From AA29 sp041481445 (GTDB taxonomy: Bacteria > Acidobacteriota > Vicinamibacteria > Fen-336): 35,781 bases of DNA. This document shows positions 14,652 to 22,150 of this stretch, piece by piece. The translations under genes and the position numbers were made by a program. The DNA lies in NCBI GenBank assembly GCA_041481445.1, contig JBGPBV010000065.1, positions 1 to 35,781 of the forward strand, read 5' to 3'. The notes under the pieces are model-generated. The model made no database searches, had not been told where the DNA came from, and was given only the letters and a program-made list of their open reading frames with translations. Position 1 is the first letter of the stretch. Every line of letters starts with the position of its first letter.

Positions 14652-15883
14652 TGCGCGCCCTTGCCCTGTCGGCTCTGCTGCTCTGCTCCCTCTCCCCTGG
14701 ACTCGTCCAAGGCGAGTCGGCGGACGAGCTTTCGCGGGCCGGCTGGTCGCGGTGCCGGGAGGGACGGTTCGCGGACGCGGTGGAGGCCTTCCGGAGCGCG
14801 ATACGGATCGAGCCGGACCTGGCCTCCGCGCACCTGGGGCTCGGCGTCGCGCAGGCGGGCCTGGGGCAGACCGAGGACGCGATCACGGCCTTCCGCGAGA
14901 CGCTCCGCCTCCGGCCCGACTACGCGGAGGCGCACTACAACCTCGGCGTGGCCTGCGAACGGCTCGGCCGCCTCGACGAGGCGGCCGAGGCCTTCGCTCG
15001 CGCGGTGGCCCTCAAGCCCGGCTACGCGGTGGCGGACTACAACCTCGGCGTCGTCCACACCCGGCAGGGGCGGATCACGGAGGCGATCGAGGCCTACCGC
15101 CGCGCGATCGCCGCCGCCCCCGACAACGCGGAAGCGCTCGCCAACCTGGGCGGCCTCCTGGGGAAGGCCGGCCAGGGCGACGAAGCCGCGGAGGCGTACG
15201 AGCACGCGCTCGCCGTCCGCCCCGACGACGTGGAGGCGCGGTATGGCCTGGCCTGGGCCCGCTCCCGCGCCGGCCGCTGGGCCGAGGCCGCCGACGCCTA
15301 TGCGCGCGTCGTGGAGGTCGCCCCCGACCGCGTGGCCGCCTGGATCGGGCTGGGCCTGGCCGCGGACAACCTCGGCCGCTACGCGAAGGCCCTGGAGGCG
15401 TTCACCCGCGCCCTCCGTATCCAGCCCGACGATCCCGATGCGCTCGTCGGCCTCGGCACGACGTACGCCAACCTGGAACGCTGGCCGGAGGCGGTGGCCG
15501 CGCTCGAGAAGGCCGCCGTGGCACGGGCCGGCGACGCCGGCGTCCTCTACCGGCTCGGGCGGGCCTACGCGAAGACGGACCGGCCACGGGAGGCGGCGGA
15601 GGCCTATCGCCGGGCCCTCGCCGTCCGGCCCGACGACGCCGCCACCCGCTTCAACCTCGGCCTGGTCCTGATCGACCTCGGCCGGACCGCGGAGGCGATC
15701 GGCGAGCTCCGCCGCGTCGTCCACCGGCAGCCCGATCACGCGCCCGCCCACTTCAACCTGGCCCTCGCGCTGCTGGCGCAAGGCGACCTGCCGGGGGCCC
15801 GGGAGGAGCAGCGCGCGCTCGACGCCCTCGACCCCAACCTCGCCACCCAGCTCGCCCTGCGTCTGCCGGAGGCGCGGCGGTGA
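14651..15883 (+). CDS. Secreted TPR-repeat protein (second copy)
   Basis: A 410-residue protein: signal peptide (MRALALSALLLCSLSPGLVQGES) followed by about eleven regular 34-residue TPR units, such as AHYNLGVACERLGRLDEAAE and ADYNLGVVHTRQGRITEAIE. The repeats are more uniform than in the preceding TPR protein and resemble O-GlcNAc-transferase-type TPR superhelices, but no catalytic domain follows. The start is GTG, overlapping the upstream TAG by one base, and the stop TGA overlaps the next GTG by four bases. It is a scaffold for protein interactions, partner unknown. Confidence 0.88.
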   Translation: MRALALSALLLCSLSPGLVQGESADELSRAGWSRCREGRFADAVEAFRSAIRIEPDLASAHLGLGVAQAGLGQTEDAITAFRETLRLRPDYAEAHYNLGVACERLGRLDEAAEAFARAVALKPGYAVADYNLGVVHTRQGRITEAIEAYRRAIAAAPDNAEALANLGGLLGKAGQGDEAAEAYEHALAVRPDDVEARYGLAWARSRAGRWAEAADAYARVVEVAPDRVAAWIGLGLAADNLGRYAKALEAFTRALRIQPDDPDALVGLGTTYANLERWPEAVAALEKAAVARAGDAGVLYRLGRAYAKTDRPREAAEAYRRALAVRPDDAATRFNLGLVLIDLGRTAEAIGELRRVVHRQPDHAPAHFNLALALLAQGDLPGAREEQRALDALDPNLATQLALRLPEARR

Positions 15884-17580
15884 GCGGTCCGGCCCGGGCG
15901 ACGCTCGGAGCCGCGCTGGTCGCCCTCCTCGCCCTCGCCGCGCGCCGGGACGCCGCCGGCGTTCCCGCGCCGTCTGCCGTGACCTTCACGGACGTGACGG
16001 AGGCGAGCGGCATCGCCTTCCGTCACGAGAACTCTCCCACCACGCAGAAGTACTTGATCGAGACGATGGGAGGAGGGGTCGCCGTCCTGGACTACGACGG
16101 CGACGGCTGGCTCGACGTCTTCTTCACGAACGGGGCGGAGGTCCTGGACCCGATGCCCCCCGGGGCCGAGCCCCGCAAGACCTGGCCGCGCTATGCGAAC
16201 CGCCTCTACCGCAACAACCACGACGGCACGTTCACGGACGTGACGGAGAAGGCGGGTGTGGCCGGAACCCATGGTTACGGCATGGGCGTGGCGGTGGGAG
16301 ACTACGACAACGACGGCTTCGAGGACCTCTACGTCACGAACTACGGAAACAACGTCCTCTACCACAACGACGGCAACGGCCACTTCACGGACGTGACGGC
16401 GCGGGCGGGAGTGGCCGCCGGAGGCTGGAGCGCCAGCGCGGGCTTCTTCGACTACGACAACGACGGCCGGCTGGACCTCCTCGTCACCCGCTACGTGGAT
16501 TTCCGCTTCGAGACCAACCCCTATTGCGGCGAGCGGCGGCCCGGCTACCGGGAGTACTGCCATCCGCGCAGCTTCAAGGGCGTCACCGACCGCCTCTTCC
16601 GCAACGAGGGCGACGGGGCCTTCCGCGACGTCACGGAGGCGGCCGGCCTGGGCCGGCTCGTGGGCAAGGGCCTCGGCGTGGCCTTCGCCGACTACGACGG
16701 CGACGGCTGGATCGACGCCTTCGTGGCCAATGACGCCGTGCCCGGGTTCCTGCTGCACAACGACGGCAAAGGGCACTTCCAGGAGGTCGCCCTGGCCGCG
16801 GGCGTCGGCTACAACGAGGAGGGCACGGCGGTGGCCGGCATGGGGGCCGACTTCGCGGACTACGACAATGACGGCCGGCCCGACCTCTTCGTCTCCACGC
16901 TGTCCGGGGAGACGTACTCGCTCTACCGCAACCGCGGCGACGGATCCTTCGAGTACGTGACCTCGCCGGCGGGCGTGGCCTCGACCACCCTGGCCTGGTC
17001 GGGATGGGGGACGAAGCTCTTCGATTACGACGGCGACGGCTGGAAGGACCTGTTCGTGGCGCAGGGTCACGTGCTGGACACGATCGAGCTGACGTCCGAC
17101 CATATCAAGTACGCCCAGCCGCCGCTGCTCCTGCGCGGGGGCGGGCGGTTCCGCGACGTGGGGGCTCAGGCGGGAATAGCGCTGAGCAAGGCCTGGGCCG
17201 GCCGCGGCGCGGCCTTCGGCGACCTGGACAACGACGGCGACACGGACGTGGTCGTGTCCAACTGCGGCCAGCGTCCGTACGTGCTGCGCAACGACGGCGG
17301 CAATCGCGCGGGCTGGCTCTCCCTCGAGCTCGTGGGCACGAGATCGAACCGGGACGCGATCGGCGCCGTGGTCCGGACGGTGACGGACACCGGCCTCACC
17401 CAGAGCCACACCGTGGCCACGGCCTCGAGCTACCTCTCCGCGAGCGACAAGAGGGTCCTGGTCGGCCTGGGGGGTGCCTCGCGCGTCCGGCTGGTGGAGA
17501 TCCGCTGGCCAAGCGGCGCCGTCCAGCGACTCGAGGACGTGGGCGTGAACCAGAGGCTCACCGTGACGGAGTCGCGCTGA
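15880..17580 (+). CDS. Secreted FG-GAP/CRTAC protein with ASPIC/UnbV domain (second copy)
   Basis: A 566-residue paralogue of the protein at 11785-13512. A signal peptide (about residues 1-27) is followed by the ASGIAFRHENSPTTQKYLIE entry motif and FG-GAP/VCBS repeats with DYDGDGWLD, DYDNDGFED, DYDNDGRLD, DYDGDGWID and DLDNDGDTD calcium loops. A C-terminal ASPIC/UnbV domain includes WLSLELVGTRSNRDAIGA and EIRWPSGAVQ. The start was set at GTG 15880, in the GTGA overlap with the preceding stop; the longer open frame upstream runs through the TPR gene. A Cys-containing insert (NPYCGERRPGYREYC) parallels the Cys insert of the first copy, hinting at a conserved disulfide. It is the last gene of the operon. 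Confidence 0.9.
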   Translation: MSGPARATLGAALVALLALAARRDAAGVPAPSAVTFTDVTEASGIAFRHENSPTTQKYLIETMGGGVAVLDYDGDGWLDVFFTNGAEVLDPMPPGAEPRKTWPRYANRLYRNNHDGTFTDVTEKAGVAGTHGYGMGVAVGDYDNDGFEDLYVTNYGNNVLYHNDGNGHFTDVTARAGVAAGGWSASAGFFDYDNDGRLDLLVTRYVDFRFETNPYCGERRPGYREYCHPRSFKGVTDRLFRNEGDGAFRDVTEAAGLGRLVGKGLGVAFADYDGDGWIDAFVANDAVPGFLLHNDGKGHFQEVALAAGVGYNEEGTAVAGMGADFADYDNDGRPDLFVSTLSGETYSLYRNRGDGSFEYVTSPAGVASTTLAWSGWGTKLFDYDGDGWKDLFVAQGHVLDTIELTSDHIKYAQPPLLLRGGGRFRDVGAQAGIALSKAWAGRGAAFGDLDNDGDTDVVVSNCGQRPYVLRNDGGNRAGWLSLELVGTRSNRDAIGAVVRTVTDTGLTQSHTVATASSYLSASDKRVLVGLGGASRVRLVEIRWPSGAVQRLEDVGVNQRLTVTESR

Positions 17581-17592
17581 CGCCCAGGCGTG

Positions 17593-17613
17593 AAAAAGAA
17601 GGGCGGCCGTGCG

Positions 17614-17622
<9 letters not shown>
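17593..17622 (-). terminator. Rho-independent terminator of tRNA-fMet
   Basis: On the minus strand AGGGCGGCC, a five-base loop and GGCCGCCCT form a perfect 9-bp stem, directly followed by TCTTTTT. It lies about 35 bases beyond the tRNA CCA end. On the plus strand there is no U-run, so it mainly serves the tRNA, though the stem also follows the CRTAC stop codon. Confidence 0.8.
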
Positions 17623-17734
<112 letters not shown>

Positions 17735-17746
17735 TCAGTTCCAACC

Positions 17747-17776
17747 ATCTTAGGAGAACGGCTCGCCGCGTGTCAA
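17747..17776 (-). promoter_or_regulatory. Promoter of tRNA-fMet
   Basis: On the minus strand TTGACA (17776-17771, perfect) and TAAGAT (17752-17747) are 18 bp apart. The start point would be near 17740, a few bases before the mature 5' end at 17734. The rest of the 256-bp gap up to 17990 shows no other gene. Confidence 0.75.
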
Positions 17777-17990
17777 CCCTGTGATCGGGGACACCGCCGG
17801 AAACGAGAGCCGCAATTCCGGTGACCGGCCGCACGAGCGATTCTGAGGTCTTGTGGCACAAAGTAAAACGGGTGAGAGACAACACCCCGGGACTGAACCT
17901 TTCCCCCCCAGCCCGCGTCCAATGTGTCGAGGGCGCCACACTCCGCTCGGAGCAAAGAGCGGGGATGGTTGGCCCGAGGGGAGGTTCGTC

Positions 17991-18197
17991 ATGGCCACTC
18001 ACGTCGTCTCCAGCGTGGACGCACGGTGCCCGCTGTGTGAGGCGTCGATCCTGTCCATCGGCCGAGGCGGCCAGGTGACGGCCGAGGACCTCCATCCCAT
18101 CCCCCTCTACCGGCGCGGCGGCGCCGGCGAAGGCTACATGCTGTGCGACGACTGCGGCGTGCTCGCGGAGCTGCCCGCCGACATCACGGTGAACTAG
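17991..18197 (+). CDS. Small zinc-ribbon-like protein
   Basis: A 68-residue protein with two Cys pairs, CPLC near residue 13 and CDDC near residue 53, spaced like a small zinc ribbon. Between them is a polar strand region (RGGQVTAEDLHPIPLYRR), and the tail is GVLAELPADITVN. The ATG was chosen because GAGGGGAGGT lies 5-6 bases upstream; a longer in-frame extension has no such site and atypical composition. I do not recognise the family, and no DNA- or protein-binding role can be assigned. No operon partner is obvious; the next gene is 150 bp away with its own leader. Confidence 0.65.
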   Translation: MATHVVSSVDARCPLCEASILSIGRGGQVTAEDLHPIPLYRRGGAGEGYMLCDDCGVLAELPADITVN

Positions 18198-18234
18198 CGC
18201 TGCGGCCTCCGGGACGACTGGTGCGTGCGCGTGC

Positions 18235-18294
18235 TTGACGCGCACGCCGCGCGGGAGCACACTCTCGCCGGTTTCGTTCCAAGACAACGAGAGT
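18235..18294 (+). promoter_or_regulatory. Possible promoter and leader hairpin of the H1-like gene
   Basis: TTGACG (18235-18240) and a weak CACACT (18258-18263) are 17 bp apart. Just downstream ACTCTCG (18261-18267) can pair with CGAGAGT (18288-18294) in the 5' leader. The -10 matches only 3/6, so this is tentative. Confidence 0.35.
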
Positions 18295-18347
18295 CGGGCG
18301 CACGGCCGCTCGCGCGCCGGCTCGATTCCCGCTCCTGGAGGTTGAGA

Positions 18348-18686
18348 ATGGACGATCACACGCCGACGGGGTCTCCGGTGCCAATGGTCCCGGGCACGAC
18401 CCCCGCGGCCCCCGCGGCCCCGGCGCCCGCGCCTATGCCGGCGGTCACCGGCGCCGCCCCCGCCGCGCCCAAGCGCGCCGCTGCCCGCAAGCCCGCCAAG
18501 AAGAAGGCGGCGAGCCGGAAGCCGGCGAAGAAGAAGGCCGCGCGCAAGACGGCGCGCAAGAAGACGGCCGCCAAGAAGAGCCGCAAGGGCGGGGCGCGCA
18601 AGGCCCGCAAGGCCGGAGCGCGCAAGAAGAGCGCGGCCCGCAAGGGTGCTCGCAAGGGCCGCAAGGCGACCGCGCGGAAGAAGTAG
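18348..18686 (+). CDS. Histone H1-like Lys/Ala/Arg-rich DNA-binding protein
   Basis: A 112-residue protein with a Pro/Ala-rich N-terminal third (residues 1-40) and a highly basic tail. The tail is built of short repeats such as RKPAKKKAA, RKTARKKTA and RKARKAGARKK and has almost no acidic residues. This is the composition of bacterial proteins resembling the H1 C-terminal tail (HctB/AlgP-like), which coat or condense DNA non-specifically. The ATG was chosen for its GGAGGT site 5 bases upstream; the longer frame has none. It is monocistronic, with a strong terminator 19 bases after the stop. Confidence 0.85.
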   Translation: MDDHTPTGSPVPMVPGTTPAAPAAPAPAPMPAVTGAAPAAPKRAAARKPAKKKAASRKPAKKKAARKTARKKTAAKKSRKGGARKARKAGARKKSAARKGARKGRKATARKK

Positions 18687-18704
18687 TCTCCCGCGGCCGG
18701 TCGG

Positions 18705-18738
18705 AGGGCGCACGCCAGGCGTGCGCCCTTCTTTTTTT
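18705..18738 (+). terminator. Rho-independent terminator of the H1-like gene
   Basis: An 11-bp perfect stem, AGGGCGCACGC (18705-18715) with GCGTGCGCCCT (18719-18729), has a 3-base loop and is followed by TCTTTTTTT. It also sits at the end of the convergent minus-strand operon. Confidence 0.9.
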
Positions 18739-18740
18739 GG

Positions 18741-19784
18741 CTAGGGCAGGATCGCGGTCTTGAGGCCGTCGCCGCCCCGCGCCATGTGCCCGAGCACGCG
18801 CGGCAGGTCGTCGAGGGGCGCGTCGGCGGTGATGAAGGCGTTGGGGTCGATGTGCCCGTCCGCGATCAGCCGGAAGGCCTTCCGCACGCTCTCCGGCGTG
18901 TGGTGGAAGGTCGACTTGATGGTCAGCTCCTGGTAGTGCAGGAGCTGGGAGTCGATCCCGATCTTCGTGTCCGCCGGGCAGCCGCCGAAGAGCTGGACCA
19001 CGCCGCCCTTGCGCACCGCCCGCACCGCCGCCTCCGAGGTCGCGGGCAGCCCGACCGCCTCGATCACGACGTCCATCCCGCGCCCGTCGGGGCTGCGCTG
19101 GCGGAGCAGCTCGGCGAGGTCCGCGCCATCCCGCGCCGCCACCGTGCCCTCCGCCCCCATCTCCAGGGCCTTGTCCAGGCGCGACCGGCGGCGGCCGGCG
19201 GCGGTCACGTGCGCGCCGCGCATCCGCGCCAGGGCGACGAACATCAGGCCGATGGGGCCGGTGCCGATGACCGCCACCGACTGGCCGCGCCCGATCCAGC
19301 TCTCCTCCACGCCGCGGATCACGCAGGCCAGTGGCTCCACCATGGCCGCCTCGCGGAACTCGAGGCCCTCCTCGAGGGCGAGCACGTTCTTCTTGACCAC
19401 GCGCGCGGGGATGCGCGCGAACTCGGCGTAGGCCCCGTTCCAGAAGAGGAGGTCGTCGCAGAGGCTCGGCATCTCGTGCCGGCAGTAATAGCAGTCGCCG
19501 CAGGGGGCGGAGTTGGCGGCGACCACGGCCATGCCCGGCTCCAGGCCCTCGACGCCGGGAGCGACCTCCTCCACGATGCCCGCGATCTCGTGCCCGAACA
19601 CCGCCGGCGGCACGATCATCTTGGCGTGGTAGCCGCGCCGGAACACCTTGGCGTCCGTGCCGCAGGTCAGGGCCACGCGCGTGCGCAGGAGCACGTCCCC
19701 GGGCTCGAGCGGCGGCACGTCCACCTGCTCGATGCGCACGTCTTCCCGGCCGTACAGGACGGCCGCTTTCATCTTAGGTCGCAC
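18741..19784 (-). CDS. Zinc-dependent alcohol dehydrogenase (MDR family)
   Basis: A 347-residue medium-chain dehydrogenase/reductase. Catalytic zinc ligands are Cys41 (TCGTD), His65 and Glu66 (FGHEIAG). The structural zinc lobe is Cys95, Cys98, Cys101 and Cys109 (CGDCYYCRHEMPSLC). The NAD(P)-binding Rossmann motif is VAVIGTGPIGL near residue 170. It is closest in style to sorbitol/threonine dehydrogenase-like enzymes; the substrate is unknown. The start taken is GTG 19784 with GAGGTGAGG upstream; an ATG four codons later is possible. It is the last gene of a minus-strand operon, 16 bases after its paralogue. Confidence 0.92.
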   Translation of the reverse strand: MRPKMKAAVLYGREDVRIEQVDVPPLEPGDVLLRTRVALTCGTDAKVFRRGYHAKMIVPPAVFGHEIAGIVEEVAPGVEGLEPGMAVVAANSAPCGDCYYCRHEMPSLCDDLLFWNGAYAEFARIPARVVKKNVLALEEGLEFREAAMVEPLACVIRGVEESWIGRGQSVAVIGTGPIGLMFVALARMRGAHVTAAGRRRSRLDKALEMGAEGTVAARDGADLAELLRQRSPDGRGMDVVIEAVGLPATSEAAVRAVRKGGVVQLFGGCPADTKIGIDSQLLHYQELTIKSTFHHTPESVRKAFRLIADGHIDPNAFITADAPLDDLPRVLGHMARGGDGLKTAILP

Positions 19785-19800
19785 TCGGCCTCACCTCGCT

Positions 19801-20871
19801 CTAGAGTCCGCCGTCCGTCTCGCCGCCCTGCAACACCACCTTGAGCACGCCCGGCGCGGGACGCGACGCCACGTCCACCGCGCGCGGCGCCTCGGCCAGG
19901 GGGAACCGGTGGCTCACCAGCTCCCTCACGCGCACCTCGCGCGCGAAGACGAGCTGGGCGGCCAGGTCCTGGACGTCCACCGACGCACTGTAAGACGTGA
20001 AGATCTCCTTCTCGGAGGCGCTCAAGGCCCCCAGGTCGATCTCGACCGTCTCCCCGGGCGATGTGGCGGCGAACGGAATGATACGGCCACCTGGGCGCGT
20101 GGCGTCAATGGCCTGCCGGAGAGGGGCCTGGCCGAAGGCGGCCAGGAACACGGCATCCGCGCCCCGGCCGCCGGTCAGGGCCCGCACCTCGTGGGGCACG
20201 TCCACGGACGAGGCGTCGAGGGCCAGGGAGGCGCCCAGGCGCCGGGACATGTCGAGGCGGTCGGGGAGGGTGTCGCTGGCCAGCACCTCCGCCCCCGCCC
20301 ACCGGCAGAGCTGGGTGAGGAGGAGGCCGATGGGGCCCTGGCCCACCACGAGCACGGCCTGCCCCTTCTCCACCTCCGCCCGGCGCACGGCCTTGAGGCA
20401 GGTGTTCACCGGCTCCACGAAGGAGGCCTCTTCGGCCGTCACGCCGTCGGGGACGCCGATCGCTCCCTTCTCGACGACCCAGTCCATGGCCTTGACGTAG
20501 TCGGCGAAGCCGCCTCCCGCCGCCTCGAACCCCGCGGTGGTCCCGTTGCGCTTGTAGACCTCGCACTGCGCGTAGACCCGGCGCTGGCAGTAGAAGCACC
20601 GCCCGCAGGGGACGTGGTGGTGCACGACGACGCGGTCGCCCTCCCGGAAGCGGGCCACGCCGCTCCCGGCGCGGGCGACCGTCCCCGCGATCTCGTGCCC
20701 GAAGATGCGGGGCCCGGGCAGGAGGCCCTTCACGATCTTCTTGATGTCGGTCCCGCAGATCCCGCAGGCCTCGACCCGGATGAGCATCTCCCCCGGGCCC
20801 GTCTCCGGCACCGGGACCTCCTCGACCCTCAGAAGGCCCTTGCCCCGGTAGACCGCGGCCCGCATGAGCAT
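19801..20871 (-). CDS. Zinc-dependent alcohol dehydrogenase (MDR family, second paralogue)
   Basis: A 356-residue MDR enzyme, related to but clearly different from the downstream neighbour. It has catalytic Cys39 (CGICGTD), His59-Glu60 (FGHEIAG), structural Cys89, Cys92, Cys95 and Cys103 (CGRCFYCQRRVYAQC) and the nucleotide-binding VLVVGQGPIGL. The GGGFADYVK segment and glutamate in FVEPVNTCLKA fit the sorbitol/galactitol/threonine dehydrogenase branch. The substrate is not assignable. The start is ATG 20871 (an ATG at 20865 is possible), and the gene lies 3 bases after the proline dehydrogenase stop, indicating co-transcription. Confidence 0.92.
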   Translation of the reverse strand: MLMRAAVYRGKGLLRVEEVPVPETGPGEMLIRVEACGICGTDIKKIVKGLLPGPRIFGHEIAGTVARAGSGVARFREGDRVVVHHHVPCGRCFYCQRRVYAQCEVYKRNGTTAGFEAAGGGFADYVKAMDWVVEKGAIGVPDGVTAEEASFVEPVNTCLKAVRRAEVEKGQAVLVVGQGPIGLLLTQLCRWAGAEVLASDTLPDRLDMSRRLGASLALDASSVDVPHEVRALTGGRGADAVFLAAFGQAPLRQAIDATRPGGRIIPFAATSPGETVEIDLGALSASEKEIFTSYSASVDVQDLAAQLVFAREVRVRELVSHRFPLAEAPRAVDVASRPAPGVLKVVLQGGETDGGL

Positions 20872-20874
20872 GGC

Positions 20875-21723
20875 TCAGCCCCCGATCAGGCTGCGCAGGA
20901 CGAAGAACACGTTCTCCTTGCGCTCGCGCAGGCGGCGGTAGAAGTAGGGGAACCAGTGGGTGCCGTAGGGCACGTAGATGCGGACGCGGTGGCCGGCCTT
21001 CACCAGCTCGTCCCAGCGCCGGGGCCGCAGCCCGTAGAGCATCTGGAACTCGAAGCGGCCGGAGGCCACCCCGGCCTCCCCCGCGTGGGCGAGCACGTCG
21101 CGGATGAGGCTCTCGTCGTGGGTGGCGATGGCGGGATAGTTGCCTTTGTCAACTAATTCGCGGGCGCACCGGCGGTAGGCCCCGCGGATGTCCTCCATGG
21201 CCTGGAGGGCGACCTCCGCCGGCTCCCGGTAGGCCCCCTTGCAGAGCCGGACGCGGTCGCCGCGGGCGATGGCCTCCCCGACGTCGGCCGGGGTCCGGTG
21301 GAGGTAGGCCTGGAGCACGATGCCCACGTTGTCGTAGCGCCGGCGCAGGCGGCGGAACAGGTCGAGGGTGCGCTGGGTGTGCTTCGACCCCTCCATGTCG
21401 ATGCGGACGAACCCGTCCACCTTCCGCGCCCCCTCCAGGAGAAGGGCCACGTTCTCCTCGCAGAACTCCTCCGAGACGTCCAGGCCGAGCATGGTCAGCT
21501 TGATCGAGATGTTGCGCTCGACCTCGGGGGGGATGCGCCGCAGCAGGTCCCCGTTGGCCTCCGTGCTCCGGCGGGCGGCCTCGCGGTCGAGCACGTCCTC
21601 CCCCAGGAGGTCGAAGGTGGCGCCGATGCCGCGGGCGTGGAGGGTCCGGCCCACCGCGATCGCGGAGTCGGGGTCCGGCCCCGCGACGAAGCGGCGGGCG
21701 AGGATGAACGGGGGCGAGATCAT
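20875..21723 (-). CDS. Proline dehydrogenase (FAD-dependent, monofunctional)
   Basis: A 282-residue TIM-barrel proline dehydrogenase that oxidises proline to pyrroline-5-carboxylate with FAD. Recognisable segments are NISIKLTMLGLDVSEEF, FVRIDMEGSKHTQRTLDLF, VGIVLQAYLHRT, VRLCKGAYREP, AIATHDESLI, FEFQMLYGLR and VRIYVPYGTHWFPYFYRRL, which are the conserved core strands and active-site Arg pair. It is the single-domain form, about 300 residues; no pyrroline-5-carboxylate dehydrogenase is nearby. The ATG overlaps the queF stop (ATGA), so translation is coupled. Longer upstream frames run through queF and are not real. Confidence 0.93.
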   Translation of the reverse strand: MISPPFILARRFVAGPDPDSAIAVGRTLHARGIGATFDLLGEDVLDREAARRSTEANGDLLRRIPPEVERNISIKLTMLGLDVSEEFCEENVALLLEGARKVDGFVRIDMEGSKHTQRTLDLFRRLRRRYDNVGIVLQAYLHRTPADVGEAIARGDRVRLCKGAYREPAEVALQAMEDIRGAYRRCARELVDKGNYPAIATHDESLIRDVLAHAGEAGVASGRFEFQMLYGLRPRRWDELVKAGHRVRIYVPYGTHWFPYFYRRLRERKENVFFVLRSLIGG

Positions 21724-22106
21724 CGCCGGCGGGGGGCGGGCCGGCGAGGGGGGGAAGGCCGGCGGGCGGGCGCCTCGTACTCCGTCCGCACCACCGTCGA
21801 GATCCCGCCCCGCACGTGGAAGTCGCCCTCCACCGTCATCCGCCGCGGCCGCACCGCCGCCACCAGGTCGTCCAGGATCACGTTGGTCACGTGCTCGTAG
21901 TAGATGCCGCGGTTGCGGTAGCCCTGTAGATAGATCTTGAGGCTCTTGAGCTCCACGCACTCGAGGTCGGGGACGTAGGAGATGCGCAGGGTGCCGAAGT
22001 CGGGCTGCCCCGTCTTGGGGCAGACCGCGGTGAACTCCGGGCAGGTGTGGACGATGGTGTAGTCGCGGCCGGGATGGCGGTTGGGGAAGGTCTCGATGTC
22101 GGCCAC
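21720..22106 (-). CDS. queF: NADPH-dependent preQ0 reductase (7-cyano-7-deazaguanine reductase), unimodular QueF
   Basis: A 128-residue QueF, which reduces preQ0 to preQ1 in queuosine tRNA modification. The nucleophile Cys29 and acid Asp36 lie in CPKTGQPD, and the QueF motif continues as SLKIYLQGYRNRGIYYEH with the substrate-binding Glu71. The length fits the unimodular type. The last 18 residues form a Pro/Arg-rich tail not usual for the family. I chose GTG at 22106 because the family begins just there and a -10 box sits 9 bases upstream, so the mRNA may be leaderless; a TTG 11 codons earlier overlaps that promoter. It heads an operon with proline dehydrogenase and two MDR genes, an unusual grouping. 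Confidence 0.9.
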   Translation of the reverse strand: MADIETFPNRHPGRDYTIVHTCPEFTAVCPKTGQPDFGTLRISYVPDLECVELKSLKIYLQGYRNRGIYYEHVTNVILDDLVAAVRPRRMTVEGDFHVRGGISTVVRTEYEAPARRPSPPRRPAPRRR

Positions 22107-22112
22107 TCTCCG

Positions 22113-22143
22113 GGGATTGTAGCGCGGGCCGCGGTACAATCCC
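22113..22143. promoter_or_regulatory. Symmetric divergent promoter between queF and the PrsW-FHA gene
   Basis: GGGATTGTA (22113-22121) and TACAATCCC (22135-22143) are perfect inverted arms around a 13-base GC-rich spacer. Each arm supplies a TACAAT -10 (5/6) facing its own gene. The start codons are 9 bases (queF) and 10 bases (plus-strand gene) from their -10 boxes, so transcription would begin at or next to the start codons. No clear -35 is seen for either. Confidence 0.5.
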
Positions 22144-22150
22144 GCCCCCT

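Noticed and set aside
3801..17613. Recent foreign origin of the 13.9-kb segment judged by base composition
   Set aside because: By eye, GC content and codon choice match the rest of the window, so transfer rests only on the tRNA repeats, not on composition.
18460..18686. DNA repeat array in the H1-like gene as an independent repeat element
   Set aside because: The repetition follows from Lys/Arg/Ala codons in a single clear coding frame with a ribosome site and terminator.
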